This document shows positions 47,710 to 56,075 of a stretch of DNA of 61,500 nucleotides, one piece after another (position 1 is the first letter of the stretch; each line of letters opens with the position of its first letter). The translations under genes were made by a program, and so were the position numbers. Location of the stretch: the IMG/VR virus record IMGVR_UViG_3300047509_000139, positions 1 to 61,500 of that record. The stretch is one strand, 5' to 3'. Origin of the DNA: a virus. The notes below the pieces were generated by a model, which was not told the DNA's origin, did no database searches, and saw only the letters and a program-made list of their open reading frames with translations.

Positions 47710-48537
47710 ATGCAAGAACTCAATCCAGACGGAGTAAGCGTTAAAGGTTGCTCGATCATTTACGCGCCCGCTGGCCAGGCCGGTGAGTATTCAGCGCTAG
47801 CTGCAAATCCGTACCGTGGCTGCGGTCATGCTTGTGCCTACTGCTACGTGCCGAACGTCCTACGCATGAGCCGGACGGAGTTCGATGCCGGTGCTATCGA
47901 ACGACCGGATTTCTTGCGGCTACTGGAAAAGGACGCGCGAAAGTATCAGGCTCTTGGCATCACCGAACAGGTAATGCTATCCTTCACGACCGATCCATAC
48001 GCGCCGAATGCCACGACTCTGACGCGTGACGTGCTTAGGACGCTGCAAGCCTATGGACTCGGAATCTGCACGCTCACAAAGGGCGGATATAGGGCGTTGC
48101 GAGACATCGACTTGTTTCGCCCAGGCCGCGATGCGTTTGCTTCCACGCTCACCTCCCTCGATGCCTCGTTCTCGGCGAAGTGGGAACGCGCCGCTGCCTG
48201 TCCAGATGAGCGCATCGATACGCTGCGAGAGTTCCATAGAATAGGGGTTTTTACCTGGGTAAGCCTAGAGCCGGTCCTCGATACGGCGGCTACATTGGAG
48301 ATCATCCGGCGAACTCATCGTTTTGTTGACCTGTACAAAATTGGGAGGGTAAACTACGTCGGGCTAACGAAGACGACAGACTGGCGGAAGTTCACCAGTG
48401 ATGTACTGAAAGTCCTAGCCGATACCGACGCGCGGCACTACATAAAGCGCGACCTCCAACCATACCTACCGGCCGGATATCAGAACCCGATGCGGGTAGA
48501 CCAGTTCCGGGCAGAGGCTTTTCCAATCTTGCAATGA
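47710..48537 (+). CDS. radical SAM protein (SPL-like)
   Basis: 275 aa. ANPYRGCGHACAYCYVPNVL contains CxxxCxxC for the SAM-bound 4Fe-4S cluster, then MLSFTTDPYAPNATTLTRDV and TKGGYRALRDIDLFRPGRD. This matches the small SPL-like radical SAM family common in phages. The substrate is unknown; the bacterial relatives repair spore photoproduct in DNA. Confidence 0.8.
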   Translation: MQELNPDGVSVKGCSIIYAPAGQAGEYSALAANPYRGCGHACAYCYVPNVLRMSRTEFDAGAIERPDFLRLLEKDARKYQALGITEQVMLSFTTDPYAPNATTLTRDVLRTLQAYGLGICTLTKGGYRALRDIDLFRPGRDAFASTLTSLDASFSAKWERAAACPDERIDTLREFHRIGVFTWVSLEPVLDTAATLEIIRRTHRFVDLYKIGRVNYVGLTKTTDWRKFTSDVLKVLADTDARHYIKRDLQPYLPAGYQNPMRVDQFRAEAFPILQ

Positions 48538-48893
48538 CCAGAGCCGATAAAACCCCAATTGCCGCTAATCCTAGCCCCGCCATTGAATCGGCAAGCCGCT
48601 CCAGGTCTGTAACCATCCGGACGACGGAAGGCCCGGAGGACGTTGAGGCGGAGGTTTACGGTGTACTTGCCGTCCACGAAGGCGTCAACGGCAAGAAACT
48701 AAATAACTTAACTCATGTTTCGACCGGCAAATCCGTGATCCGAGACTTGACGGAACTGGAAGCGCTGCTCCTAGCGCGGATTCTCTGCCGGCTGGATTGG
48801 GAAAACTACGATGTCGCGCGGAAGGAAGAGTTCCGGCTGGGAGTCCGGCAGGCAGCCAAGGGAATCGCCGGACCGCAGGCAAACATCCCCTGA
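48534..48893 (+). CDS. hypothetical protein
   Basis: 119 aa, ATGA overlap. N-terminal disordered region, then VTIRTTEGPEDVEAEVYGVL and LTHVSTGKSVIRDLTELEAL. No family recognised. Confidence 0.55.
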   Translation: MTRADKTPIAANPSPAIESASRSRSVTIRTTEGPEDVEAEVYGVLAVHEGVNGKKLNNLTHVSTGKSVIRDLTELEALLLARILCRLDWENYDVARKEEFRLGVRQAAKGIAGPQANIP

Positions 48894-49047
48894 ACGGAAG
48901 CGGGAGGCCGAATCACTACTGCACCTCGGGTTCTCGATCAGAGCGGTATGCCGGGAACTTCAGATGGGGAAGGATACGGCGCGGAAGATCGCGCGGGAGA
49001 TGGGAAGCTGGAGGATCGCTGCGGTAGGGAAGCGGTGGAGGATCTAA
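48811..49047 (+). CDS. helix-turn-helix protein
   Basis: 78 aa. AESLLHLGFSIRAVCRELQM and GKDTARKIAREM are a helix-turn-helix. It overlaps the previous gene by 83 nt in another frame, so the true start may lie further in. Likely a DNA-binding regulator. Confidence 0.55.
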   Translation: MSRGRKSSGWESGRQPRESPDRRQTSPERKREAESLLHLGFSIRAVCRELQMGKDTARKIAREMGSWRIAAVGKRWRI

Positions 49048-49250
49048 TGGTGGTAGCAGGACGAGTAATGCTGCGTTCGATAGCCGATTTTACGCACCGG
49101 TGCGAGACGTTGATCCGCGCCGAGCAGGAAAAGATTGCTCCGGACAACTTCCTGATCGACGTGCTCTGCGATGCGGTAAGATTATGCCGCGAAATGGAAG
49201 ATAGCCACAAGGACCTACTGAGCAACCTTCGCGGTTCCCAAAAGTTCTAA
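49047..49250 (+). CDS. 67-aa hypothetical protein
   Basis: Starts at ATG sharing a base with the upstream TAA. VLCDAVRLCREMEDSHKDLL; helical with no recognised motif. Confidence 0.55.
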   Translation: MVVAGRVMLRSIADFTHRCETLIRAEQEKIAPDNFLIDVLCDAVRLCREMEDSHKDLLSNLRGSQKF

Positions 49251-49251
49251 G

Positions 49252-49737
49252 GTGTACTGGAGACTTTCAGATCGCGCTGACGTAACGGTCCTGCCATTAG
49301 CCGACCGTCATTACAACCGCCAAAAGCCAGGTACACCACAATTTGTTCCGCCCGGTCGCTGTCTTGTACTAGCGACCGCCGATCAGGGTGCGCTGTGGGT
49401 AACCAGTTGGCCGCTGCCGCAATACGTGAAGCACCGCTGGCCTGGCGCGTGGGTCAATTCCCTATTCAGGCGTGAGAATGGCCCGTTGCCTTCTGTGCTG
49501 ATACGCGAAGCCGTGGCCGCAACTATGTGGTATTGGCCGGAAGTTCCAGAACTCGGCATGGTGACGTTTATCGATCGGGATAAGGTTCGACCGCGGCGCG
49601 CTGGCTATGGCAAGTGCTACCTGAAGGCGGGATTTGAGCCAGACGGCGAGACCAAGGGCGGCTTGCTAGCATTCAGATTGCGACCAGAACGCATGCCGGA
49701 ACCTGAAGCACCGGCAATTAGCGAACTATTTTTGTAA
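49252..49737 (+). CDS. conserved phage protein (LADRHYNRQKPG type)
   Basis: 161 aa, GTG start. ADRHYNRQKPGTPQFVPPGR, YVKHRWPGAWVNSLFRRENG, MVTFIDRDKVRPRR and GYGKCYLKAGFEPDGETKGG are blocks of a widespread phage protein without known function; the ending GETKGGLLAF recalls a GNAT-like C-terminus, which is only a resemblance. Last rightward gene. Confidence 0.72.
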   Translation: MYWRLSDRADVTVLPLADRHYNRQKPGTPQFVPPGRCLVLATADQGALWVTSWPLPQYVKHRWPGAWVNSLFRRENGPLPSVLIREAVAATMWYWPEVPELGMVTFIDRDKVRPRRAGYGKCYLKAGFEPDGETKGGLLAFRLRPERMPEPEAPAISELFL

Positions 49738-49738
49738 G

Positions 49739-50377
49739 CTACTGAGCGATCCTGAAGACTGCCCTCGGAGACTTGATCTTCTTGCCGGTCACCGGGTCCT
49801 TCACGACCGCCGAGCCAAAAGCCGAGAGCGTGATCGAATCCATGGCCTTCAGAGTGAACGGTTGATCCAGCGCGTCATCGGTTAGTGACGAGAGATCCGG
49901 CTGCGATGCCTGCAACTGATTGCCGACCAGATGCAAAAACCCGATGCCCGCTCCGACCTCGCCCATCACCCGCACCGAGGCTGTAATAAATCCTCCCCCC
50001 ATGAACACCAGCCCGCCGTCCGCCGCCAGTTCGATCCCTTCCACAACGATGTGCTGCCACGATTGCGATTGTTTCTGGCTGAGATATGCGTTGAGTCGCC
50101 TCGGAGTAATCAGGTTGATGTCGCCACTCCCGGCACGGATGCGGGTGGGCTGAATCGGTTGATCGGTAGGGAGGTTGCTGATGATGTAGATGTTGTAGAG
50201 CATCAGTCCTTTGATGTGAAATTTCTTGACCGTCACCGGGTCTGGCTTGATGACTACACAAACCCCAACCACGCCGTCACAGGGATTGTCGGATAGAACG
50301 GGCGGAGCTGGCGCTCGCGGTTGGCCTGCATAAGCCGCCGCGGTCCAAAGCATCGGCAATAGGAGCAGCCGCGTCAC
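49739..50377 (-). CDS. exported hypothetical protein
   Basis: 212 aa with a GTG start. LLLLPMLWTAAAYAGQP is a signal peptide with a probable cleavage site after AYA. The rest is beta-rich and repetitive (VTVKKFHIKGLMLYNIYIIS). Position after the tail genes suggests a virion or envelope-facing role (inference). Confidence 0.65.
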   Translation of the reverse strand: MTRLLLLPMLWTAAAYAGQPRAPAPPVLSDNPCDGVVGVCVVIKPDPVTVKKFHIKGLMLYNIYIISNLPTDQPIQPTRIRAGSGDINLITPRRLNAYLSQKQSQSWQHIVVEGIELAADGGLVFMGGGFITASVRVMGEVGAGIGFLHLVGNQLQASQPDLSSLTDDALDQPFTLKAMDSITLSAFGSAVVKDPVTGKKIKSPRAVFRIAQ

Positions 50378-50378
50378 G

Positions 50379-50828
50379 TCAACCAGCCTTGTTCCGACTT
50401 GCTACCCGCGCGATCGGCACCGGCTTCTCGTTCTCGGTATCGGAGTCTGGGCAGAAGATCGGGAATAGGTCCAGGTGCTCATCCCGCACCTTTTCCGCCG
50501 CACTCAGTTTGTCGAGTTCCCTCCGAATGACCGCAGAGGCTTCCGGCGAGATATCAATCGGAGACTCCACGTTCGTCTCCTTGTTCAGTTTAGTGAAGAT
50601 AGACGAGCCGGCGGGAACCTTGGTAATCGGCTTTCCGTCTGGTCCGAGAGTCTGAAACTCCGGCGGAATTGCATCGCCTTCCTGCAAAATCCCTAGAGCT
50701 TTGTGCTCTGCGGGACTTTCGAACGACAACGCTTCTTTCAGGCGTCGTACCGTTCTCATATTGACCAGACCGCCTTCGGCCGGCAAAAGCTTCATCAGAA
50801 CGATTCGTTGTGTTGGCGTCAGTTTCAT
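50379..50828 (-). CDS. hypothetical protein
   Basis: 149 aa. MKLTPTQRIVLMKLLPAEGG and VRRLKEALSFESPAEHKALG; helical, possibly a small DNA-binding-like N-terminus. Ends basic. Unknown. Confidence 0.55.
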   Translation of the reverse strand: MKLTPTQRIVLMKLLPAEGGLVNMRTVRRLKEALSFESPAEHKALGILQEGDAIPPEFQTLGPDGKPITKVPAGSSIFTKLNKETNVESPIDISPEASAVIRRELDKLSAAEKVRDEHLDLFPIFCPDSDTENEKPVPIARVASRNKAG

Positions 50829-50843
50829 GTAATTCTCTTCCTT

Positions 50844-53800
50844 TTACGCGGTCAGAATACCGCCGCGAAACTGTCTTGTGCCGTTTGCTAGCGAGGCAGT
50901 CAGGCTCTCAGTCAATCCTATGTGGCCGCCTACGGAGAAATAGCCGGAATTTAGTAAAACGTTGGTATCTACTGAGATGCCTCCGGTTACCTGGAGCCGC
51001 AAGCCGCTTCCGTCATCCGACGTACGACCAAGATAGATCAGGCTGGTCGTTGTGATCCGCATGGCCTCAGCGTTGTTGGTAAAAAACGCCATCGGCAGGA
51101 ACGTACCTGCACCTGTTCGTCCGCTCGATACTGCTATATAGGTACTAGCGATTGCAGCGAAACTTCCGACCGACGCATTGGTCGAAGCCGTCACGCTCAC
51201 GAAAGAATTGATTGAGACGATGGCTCCAGCAGACAGTGATGCATCAGTGGAAGTGAGCCCAACCAATAACTGCCCGGCAGGCAACAGCCGCATTCGCTCA
51301 TTCGGATTGAGGAAGAAGCGGATCGGCAATAGCGCTCCGGTTCCAGTCTTGCCGGAAGATAAGTCAGCTCCAGCTCCGGTAGTAATGCCAAGAGCGAGAC
51401 ATGAACAGTTGGTAGCTGTATCGGCAGCAATGATCCCGTCCGCACTAACGATTGAACCTGGGAGTAGGCTGAGATCCGTAGAAGTGAATCCGAACAGCGT
51501 CGCCCCGTTTGTCAGCATCCTCACGCGCTCCGCCCCGTTGACAAAGAAGACGAGAGGAAGTTGGGTGCCTGATCCGGTAGCGAATGAAGACAGAGAGACG
51601 TAATTTCCTGCTATAGCGGCGAGACTGGCAACCGATGCGTTCGTCGAAGCCGTAACGCTTACGAAGACGCCTTTTACGATCAGGGCACTCGTAGACAGGC
51701 TTACGTCGGTAGAAGTAAGTCCAAAGAATCCGCTGCCGGCAATGTCCAACGGCCCTACTGCGCTTACGGCCCCTGCACCACTAACGATAAACGTGCCCGA
51801 GTTGGCCTGAAACGCTAGACTTGCTCCGGTAGCATACGATTGAATCAATCCGGATACGTTGACGGCACCGAGAACTTGAAGTTTGGCTCCGCTCCCATCG
51901 TCTGAAGTAGCGCCTACAAACACACTGCCCGGTGTCAGCGAGATACTCGGCACCGTAACCGCGCTGCGGTTGACCTCCATCCATACGAGGCTCGAAGCGC
52001 CAGTATCACTAGTGACGTAGAACAGAAGAGAATTTCCACTTACTGCACTAGCCCAGACCTTGTCATCTGTTGGGGCGGTCGTGTTGTTGTAACCCATTGG
52101 AGCCGACCCGCCCGCGCCCTGAACGAAGATCCCTCCGTCGCCGTGGATGACGCAACCGGAACTAGAAGTACCGACCAGGAAGGCGCTGCCTGAGATCGTT
52201 GAGGAGGAGAAGTCGATGCCGTTGAGGACCGTACCGCCGATGGTGCGCATAATGGTCCCGAACGTAGCATTGATCGGGAACGCGCCGTGGGCATCGCTAA
52301 TCAAGATTCCGTCCGTCCAGGTAACCGCACCTGTCGCGTTCGACAGCGCGAGCATGGAGTCATACGACGCACCGCGAACGGCGTCGTCAGGCCGTCCGCT
52401 AAGAGCCAGGATTTCCTTGATAGCTACCGACGAACCAGTCTGGGCCGCCGTATTCATCTCGCAGGCGAGGAGCGCGAACATGTGCTGGGCTGCTGATGTA
52501 AGAACTGCTTCCGCGCCCAACGCAAAGATGGAGCCTAACGGAGTGAGTGCCGTACCGCGATCTGATGACTGGGCATTGCACTGTGCACTGATCGCCTCAT
52601 ACTGGCGGTTGAACGGACTGCCGGCATCACTTGGACCTACGAGATAGGAATTGACGGACAAGCTCTGACGCCCGCCTCTCATCCCAGTGCCGCCGTAAAA
52701 ATGATTGATGAGCGAGGCTAAGACAAAGCCAGAACCAACATTCAATACGTCTGTACCGATCTCAATATCGGTGAAGCCGTTCCACGTATGCGTCCCGAGG
52801 GTGGCAATACCGATGGTATTGGTATACTTCCAGAGGACGTTGTTGCCGCTGTCACGGAAGTGAACCTCATGCTCTGGTAAAGCGTTGGTTCCTGCCAAGT
52901 TGATTCGAGTCAGGTCGAAATAATCGCCTTGGGCCTGCGACCACCGGCCTTTTACTCGGAACACGTTTCCTTCGCATCCATAGGCATCGACTATGAATGA
53001 ATCTCCGCCTAATCCTGTGGTTGCCGAACCTGGCGTTTGTCCCGTAGCGGTATCGAGCAACAGTCTGGCAAAGTAAGTACTGACTGACGTATTGCCGGTA
53101 AGTGACACGCTCCCGAGTACTTGTACCGGAGCGCCGGTGCCGTCATCAGAGATATGGTTAACGAGCACGTTTCCGCCGGATGTCAGGATGAAGTCTGGAT
53201 TAATATTGCCTTTTCCGCTCAGCCCGATGCCGGAGTATAAACCTGAGGTCCCGTAAGCCAATTCGATGTAGCCTCGATTGCCGCTTACGCCAGAAAAGCT
53301 GGCATCGACGGTAGGCTGAATGCGCCAGGCGCTCGTAGTCCATGACGATCCGGCGAGAGTGCGGTGCTGTACAAACAACAACCTGTCGTTATCGCCGCTG
53401 TTACCCATGAACTCAACGGCGTAGTTCATGGCGTCGAGGGTCGTGGCTAAGGAAGAGGTAGACTGCACCGCTAAGCCAGTCGCATTGTTTACACCGACTC
53501 CTCCGGTATTTACGGATAACAGGGCCGATGGAGAAGTAGTGCCTATTCCGACCTTAGCTGTCACGTCTACTGTGATCGCTCGCGTCGCGCCCATGAAGAC
53601 AGCTATCGGGAGAAGCGTCCCGCTGTTCGTCTTATTGCTGCTGAGGGCTACATAGTTTCCGGCGATGGCAGCGAAGCTCCCCACGGAAGCGTTCGACGCG
53701 GCAGTAACGCTCACGATGGCATTGCTCGTAAGCAGCCCGCCGACGCCGCTGAACACCACGTCCGTAGTCGATATGCCGACCAGAACTGGGTGAGTATTGG

Positions 53801-56072
53801 AAGAATGAAGAAACGTTCCAGAATCCAACCACAGAGAACTCAGGTCGCCGCCAACTCCTCCGGAACCGGCACCGCTCAGGCGTATCAATACCGTCGAATC
53901 CGGAGGGAACAGGATTACTACGAGGCCGGTCGCGTCGAACTGGTCCGGCAGGATTACGAACGTGGCCCCCGAATCAAAAGTATTGGCCGCGTTCGCGACT
54001 ACCTTTACGTAGTTGATGTCCGTGGAGATCTTCTTGATAGCCAGGCGATGATCTGGCACGCTGGTATTCACGAGAAGCGTAAAGATCAATCCACCTGGAA
54101 GCGTTACCGCAGCCCCGTTGCTGTGAGTAGCCGGAGTCGTTCCTGACGCTCCGCGTTCTACCGTCGGTGTCGCCGTCAAGGCTCCGCTGATGATCCGCAT
54201 GCGCTCCGTACCGCACAGGGTGTCTGTACCGTTGACCGTTCCCGCACCGCTAGACGATAGCGTAATAACTTCTTGGGTTCCCGGCGCTGGCGTAGTTGTG
54301 ATTGCGGCACCGAGCGTCAGGGCGGTAGGTTGGGTAATAGTGCTAGTATCGCACTCAACCAAGTCATCAGTAGAAAGTTGCGTACTGCTAGCAGTTATCT
54401 TTCGTGCTAATCCGAGAGGCCCGGAACCTCCTCCTCCGCCGCCAACGCCGGAAATGCTTCCGGCGGAAGAACCACCCAACGTAGAACGCCAGTCCCAGTT
54501 AATCAGCGAACCTTTGATCGCCGTAGCTTTCCAGAGCGACAGGTTGTCTTGGGAGGTCAGAACTACGGAGTCGATCAGGAAGTCGTCATTGACGCCGAAG
54601 TCGCTCAGCTCGATGTGGATCATTTGCCCGATGGCAAGTCCACTGCGGTACGTTTCAATCTCGAAGCGCGATGGAACCTTGCCGTACTGAAGCACGGTTG
54701 CCTGAGCCTGAGCCTGACCATCGTTTGCTCCAGGACCGGTAGAAGCAGCGTCGAACACTTGCTCGTAGTATCCGGTGCCACTCTCCAAGGCTGCGCGATT
54801 GCCTACTTCCGTGTCGTCGCTGTAAAGAAAGATCGGATTGATGTTGTACTGATAGGTTATATGAAGATTCTGCGCAGACGTGAGTACTGTACCGCCCGCA
54901 TCTTGAGTGATCACGGTCGAGTCTTGGTTCCAATACCAGTCTTTGCCGGTATCTGACCCGAGGACGCCGACCGTCTTCATTACTCCGTTTACATCGATCG
55001 TCGGAGTTGCCCCGACCGGATGCGTCGTATAGAAGACGGTCTTCACCGAATCACCGGCAAACGTATCGACGACGCTTCCCCCTGTCAGTGATTGGCCCAG
55101 ATGGACGTACGCGCGGTTCAAATACTGCTCACGCGTCTCGGTGTCTTTAATATGAACGAGGACGTTGCCATCGCTGAGGTCGGAGTCGTCTACGTTGAAC
55201 GGAGCCGCCGTGGTCGTTTGCTTCGCCAGAACCACCACGCGGTACGGCGTGGTGTACCAATACCATACGTCGGTGCCGCTGGCCAACGTGCAAAGGTTGT
55301 CGAACCAATTGCCCACCGTGTCATACTTGATGCTCGATACGCTGGGAATGGTAGGCCCGGTAATAAGGCTCAGTCCGATGCCATCGTCGTATAGAGAGAA
55401 GCCGATCCCAACTCCGGTATCATGGATGGCCTGGAAGATGGCATCCAGCGTCATGTTGCTGAACGTCTGTCCAGGGATCACGCGCTTGTATAGCAAAAGA
55501 TCCCACGAGACGCACGAGCACGTTACCATGATCAGGTTGAGGTTCGAAGACGCCCGCTGCGAACCAGGAAGGTTGTCAAGTTCAACTTGATCTACCGTTC
55601 CTCCGAAGATTGCACCGATCACGTCGTCGATCAGCATCACCGGTTGGCCCTGGAACGGTAGGGCGGTAAGCCCATAAGATCCACCTGGGTCACCGAACGC
55701 TCCGGCTTTGAACTTCAGCGTGTCCCTAACCGTCAAAGAAGAGTCGTATTCGATGGAGCCGGACTCCGCAGAGATCGCGCGAAAGATGATGCCGTTTGGA
55801 GTGTCAGCGGTGACGGTGGTCAATGCAGCGTTCGCCAAGCTGCACGCTCCAGGTCCGGACACGGAAACGATGGTCGTGACGTGCAGCCCGCCCAACGCGC
55901 CGGCTCCGATGATCGTGACCGGGCATCCTACATCCGCAGACGTCAGGGTCTGCCCGGCAGGCAAGCCCCACCCCGTTACGTTGAAGCCGAACGCCGTAAT
56001 ATTGAGACCTCCTACGTACCCAAGGCGGAGCTTCAGCGTTGAAGTAGTATTCGGAGATGGAGTGAATCCCAT
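50844..56072 (-). CDS. tail-tip/tail-fibre protein
   Basis: 1742 aa. The N-terminal 500 residues resemble siphovirus tail-tip components (LKFKAGAFGDPGGSYGLTAL; DNLCTLASGTDVWYWYTTPY; VPSRFEIETYRSGLAIGQM). After a Gly-rich hinge (GVGGGGGGSGPLG), the rest is a repetitive beta-structured fibre: four copies of a unit containing SVTASTNASVGSFAAIA and a strand end LLVGLTSTD, and three copies of SDDGSG-LQV. This is the host-binding structure. Repeats suggest recombination-driven change. Confidence 0.85.
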   Translation of the reverse strand: MGFTPSPNTTSTLKLRLGYVGGLNITAFGFNVTGWGLPAGQTLTSADVGCPVTIIGAGALGGLHVTTIVSVSGPGACSLANAALTTVTADTPNGIIFRAISAESGSIEYDSSLTVRDTLKFKAGAFGDPGGSYGLTALPFQGQPVMLIDDVIGAIFGGTVDQVELDNLPGSQRASSNLNLIMVTCSCVSWDLLLYKRVIPGQTFSNMTLDAIFQAIHDTGVGIGFSLYDDGIGLSLITGPTIPSVSSIKYDTVGNWFDNLCTLASGTDVWYWYTTPYRVVVLAKQTTTAAPFNVDDSDLSDGNVLVHIKDTETREQYLNRAYVHLGQSLTGGSVVDTFAGDSVKTVFYTTHPVGATPTIDVNGVMKTVGVLGSDTGKDWYWNQDSTVITQDAGGTVLTSAQNLHITYQYNINPIFLYSDDTEVGNRAALESGTGYYEQVFDAASTGPGANDGQAQAQATVLQYGKVPSRFEIETYRSGLAIGQMIHIELSDFGVNDDFLIDSVVLTSQDNLSLWKATAIKGSLINWDWRSTLGGSSAGSISGVGGGGGGSGPLGLARKITASSTQLSTDDLVECDTSTITQPTALTLGAAITTTPAPGTQEVITLSSSGAGTVNGTDTLCGTERMRIISGALTATPTVERGASGTTPATHSNGAAVTLPGGLIFTLLVNTSVPDHRLAIKKISTDINYVKVVANAANTFDSGATFVILPDQFDATGLVVILFPPDSTVLIRLSGAGSGGVGGDLSSLWLDSGTFLHSSNTHPVLVGISTTDVVFSGVGGLLTSNAIVSVTAASNASVGSFAAIAGNYVALSSNKTNSGTLLPIAVFMGATRAITVDVTAKVGIGTTSPSALLSVNTGGVGVNNATGLAVQSTSSLATTLDAMNYAVEFMGNSGDNDRLLFVQHRTLAGSSWTTSAWRIQPTVDASFSGVSGNRGYIELAYGTSGLYSGIGLSGKGNINPDFILTSGGNVLVNHISDDGTGAPVQVLGSVSLTGNTSVSTYFARLLLDTATGQTPGSATTGLGGDSFIVDAYGCEGNVFRVKGRWSQAQGDYFDLTRINLAGTNALPEHEVHFRDSGNNVLWKYTNTIGIATLGTHTWNGFTDIEIGTDVLNVGSGFVLASLINHFYGGTGMRGGRQSLSVNSYLVGPSDAGSPFNRQYEAISAQCNAQSSDRGTALTPLGSIFALGAEAVLTSAAQHMFALLACEMNTAAQTGSSVAIKEILALSGRPDDAVRGASYDSMLALSNATGAVTWTDGILISDAHGAFPINATFGTIMRTIGGTVLNGIDFSSSTISGSAFLVGTSSSGCVIHGDGGIFVQGAGGSAPMGYNNTTAPTDDKVWASAVSGNSLLFYVTSDTGASSLVWMEVNRSAVTVPSISLTPGSVFVGATSDDGSGAKLQVLGAVNVSGLIQSYATGASLAFQANSGTFIVSGAGAVSAVGPLDIAGSGFFGLTSTDVSLSTSALIVKGVFVSVTASTNASVASLAAIAGNYVSLSSFATGSGTQLPLVFFVNGAERVRMLTNGATLFGFTSTDLSLLPGSIVSADGIIAADTATNCSCLALGITTGAGADLSSGKTGTGALLPIRFFLNPNERMRLLPAGQLLVGLTSTDASLSAGAIVSINSFVSVTASTNASVGSFAAIASTYIAVSSGRTGAGTFLPMAFFTNNAEAMRITTTSLIYLGRTSDDGSGLRLQVTGGISVDTNVLLNSGYFSVGGHIGLTESLTASLANGTRQFRGGILTA

Positions 56073-56075
56073 GAC

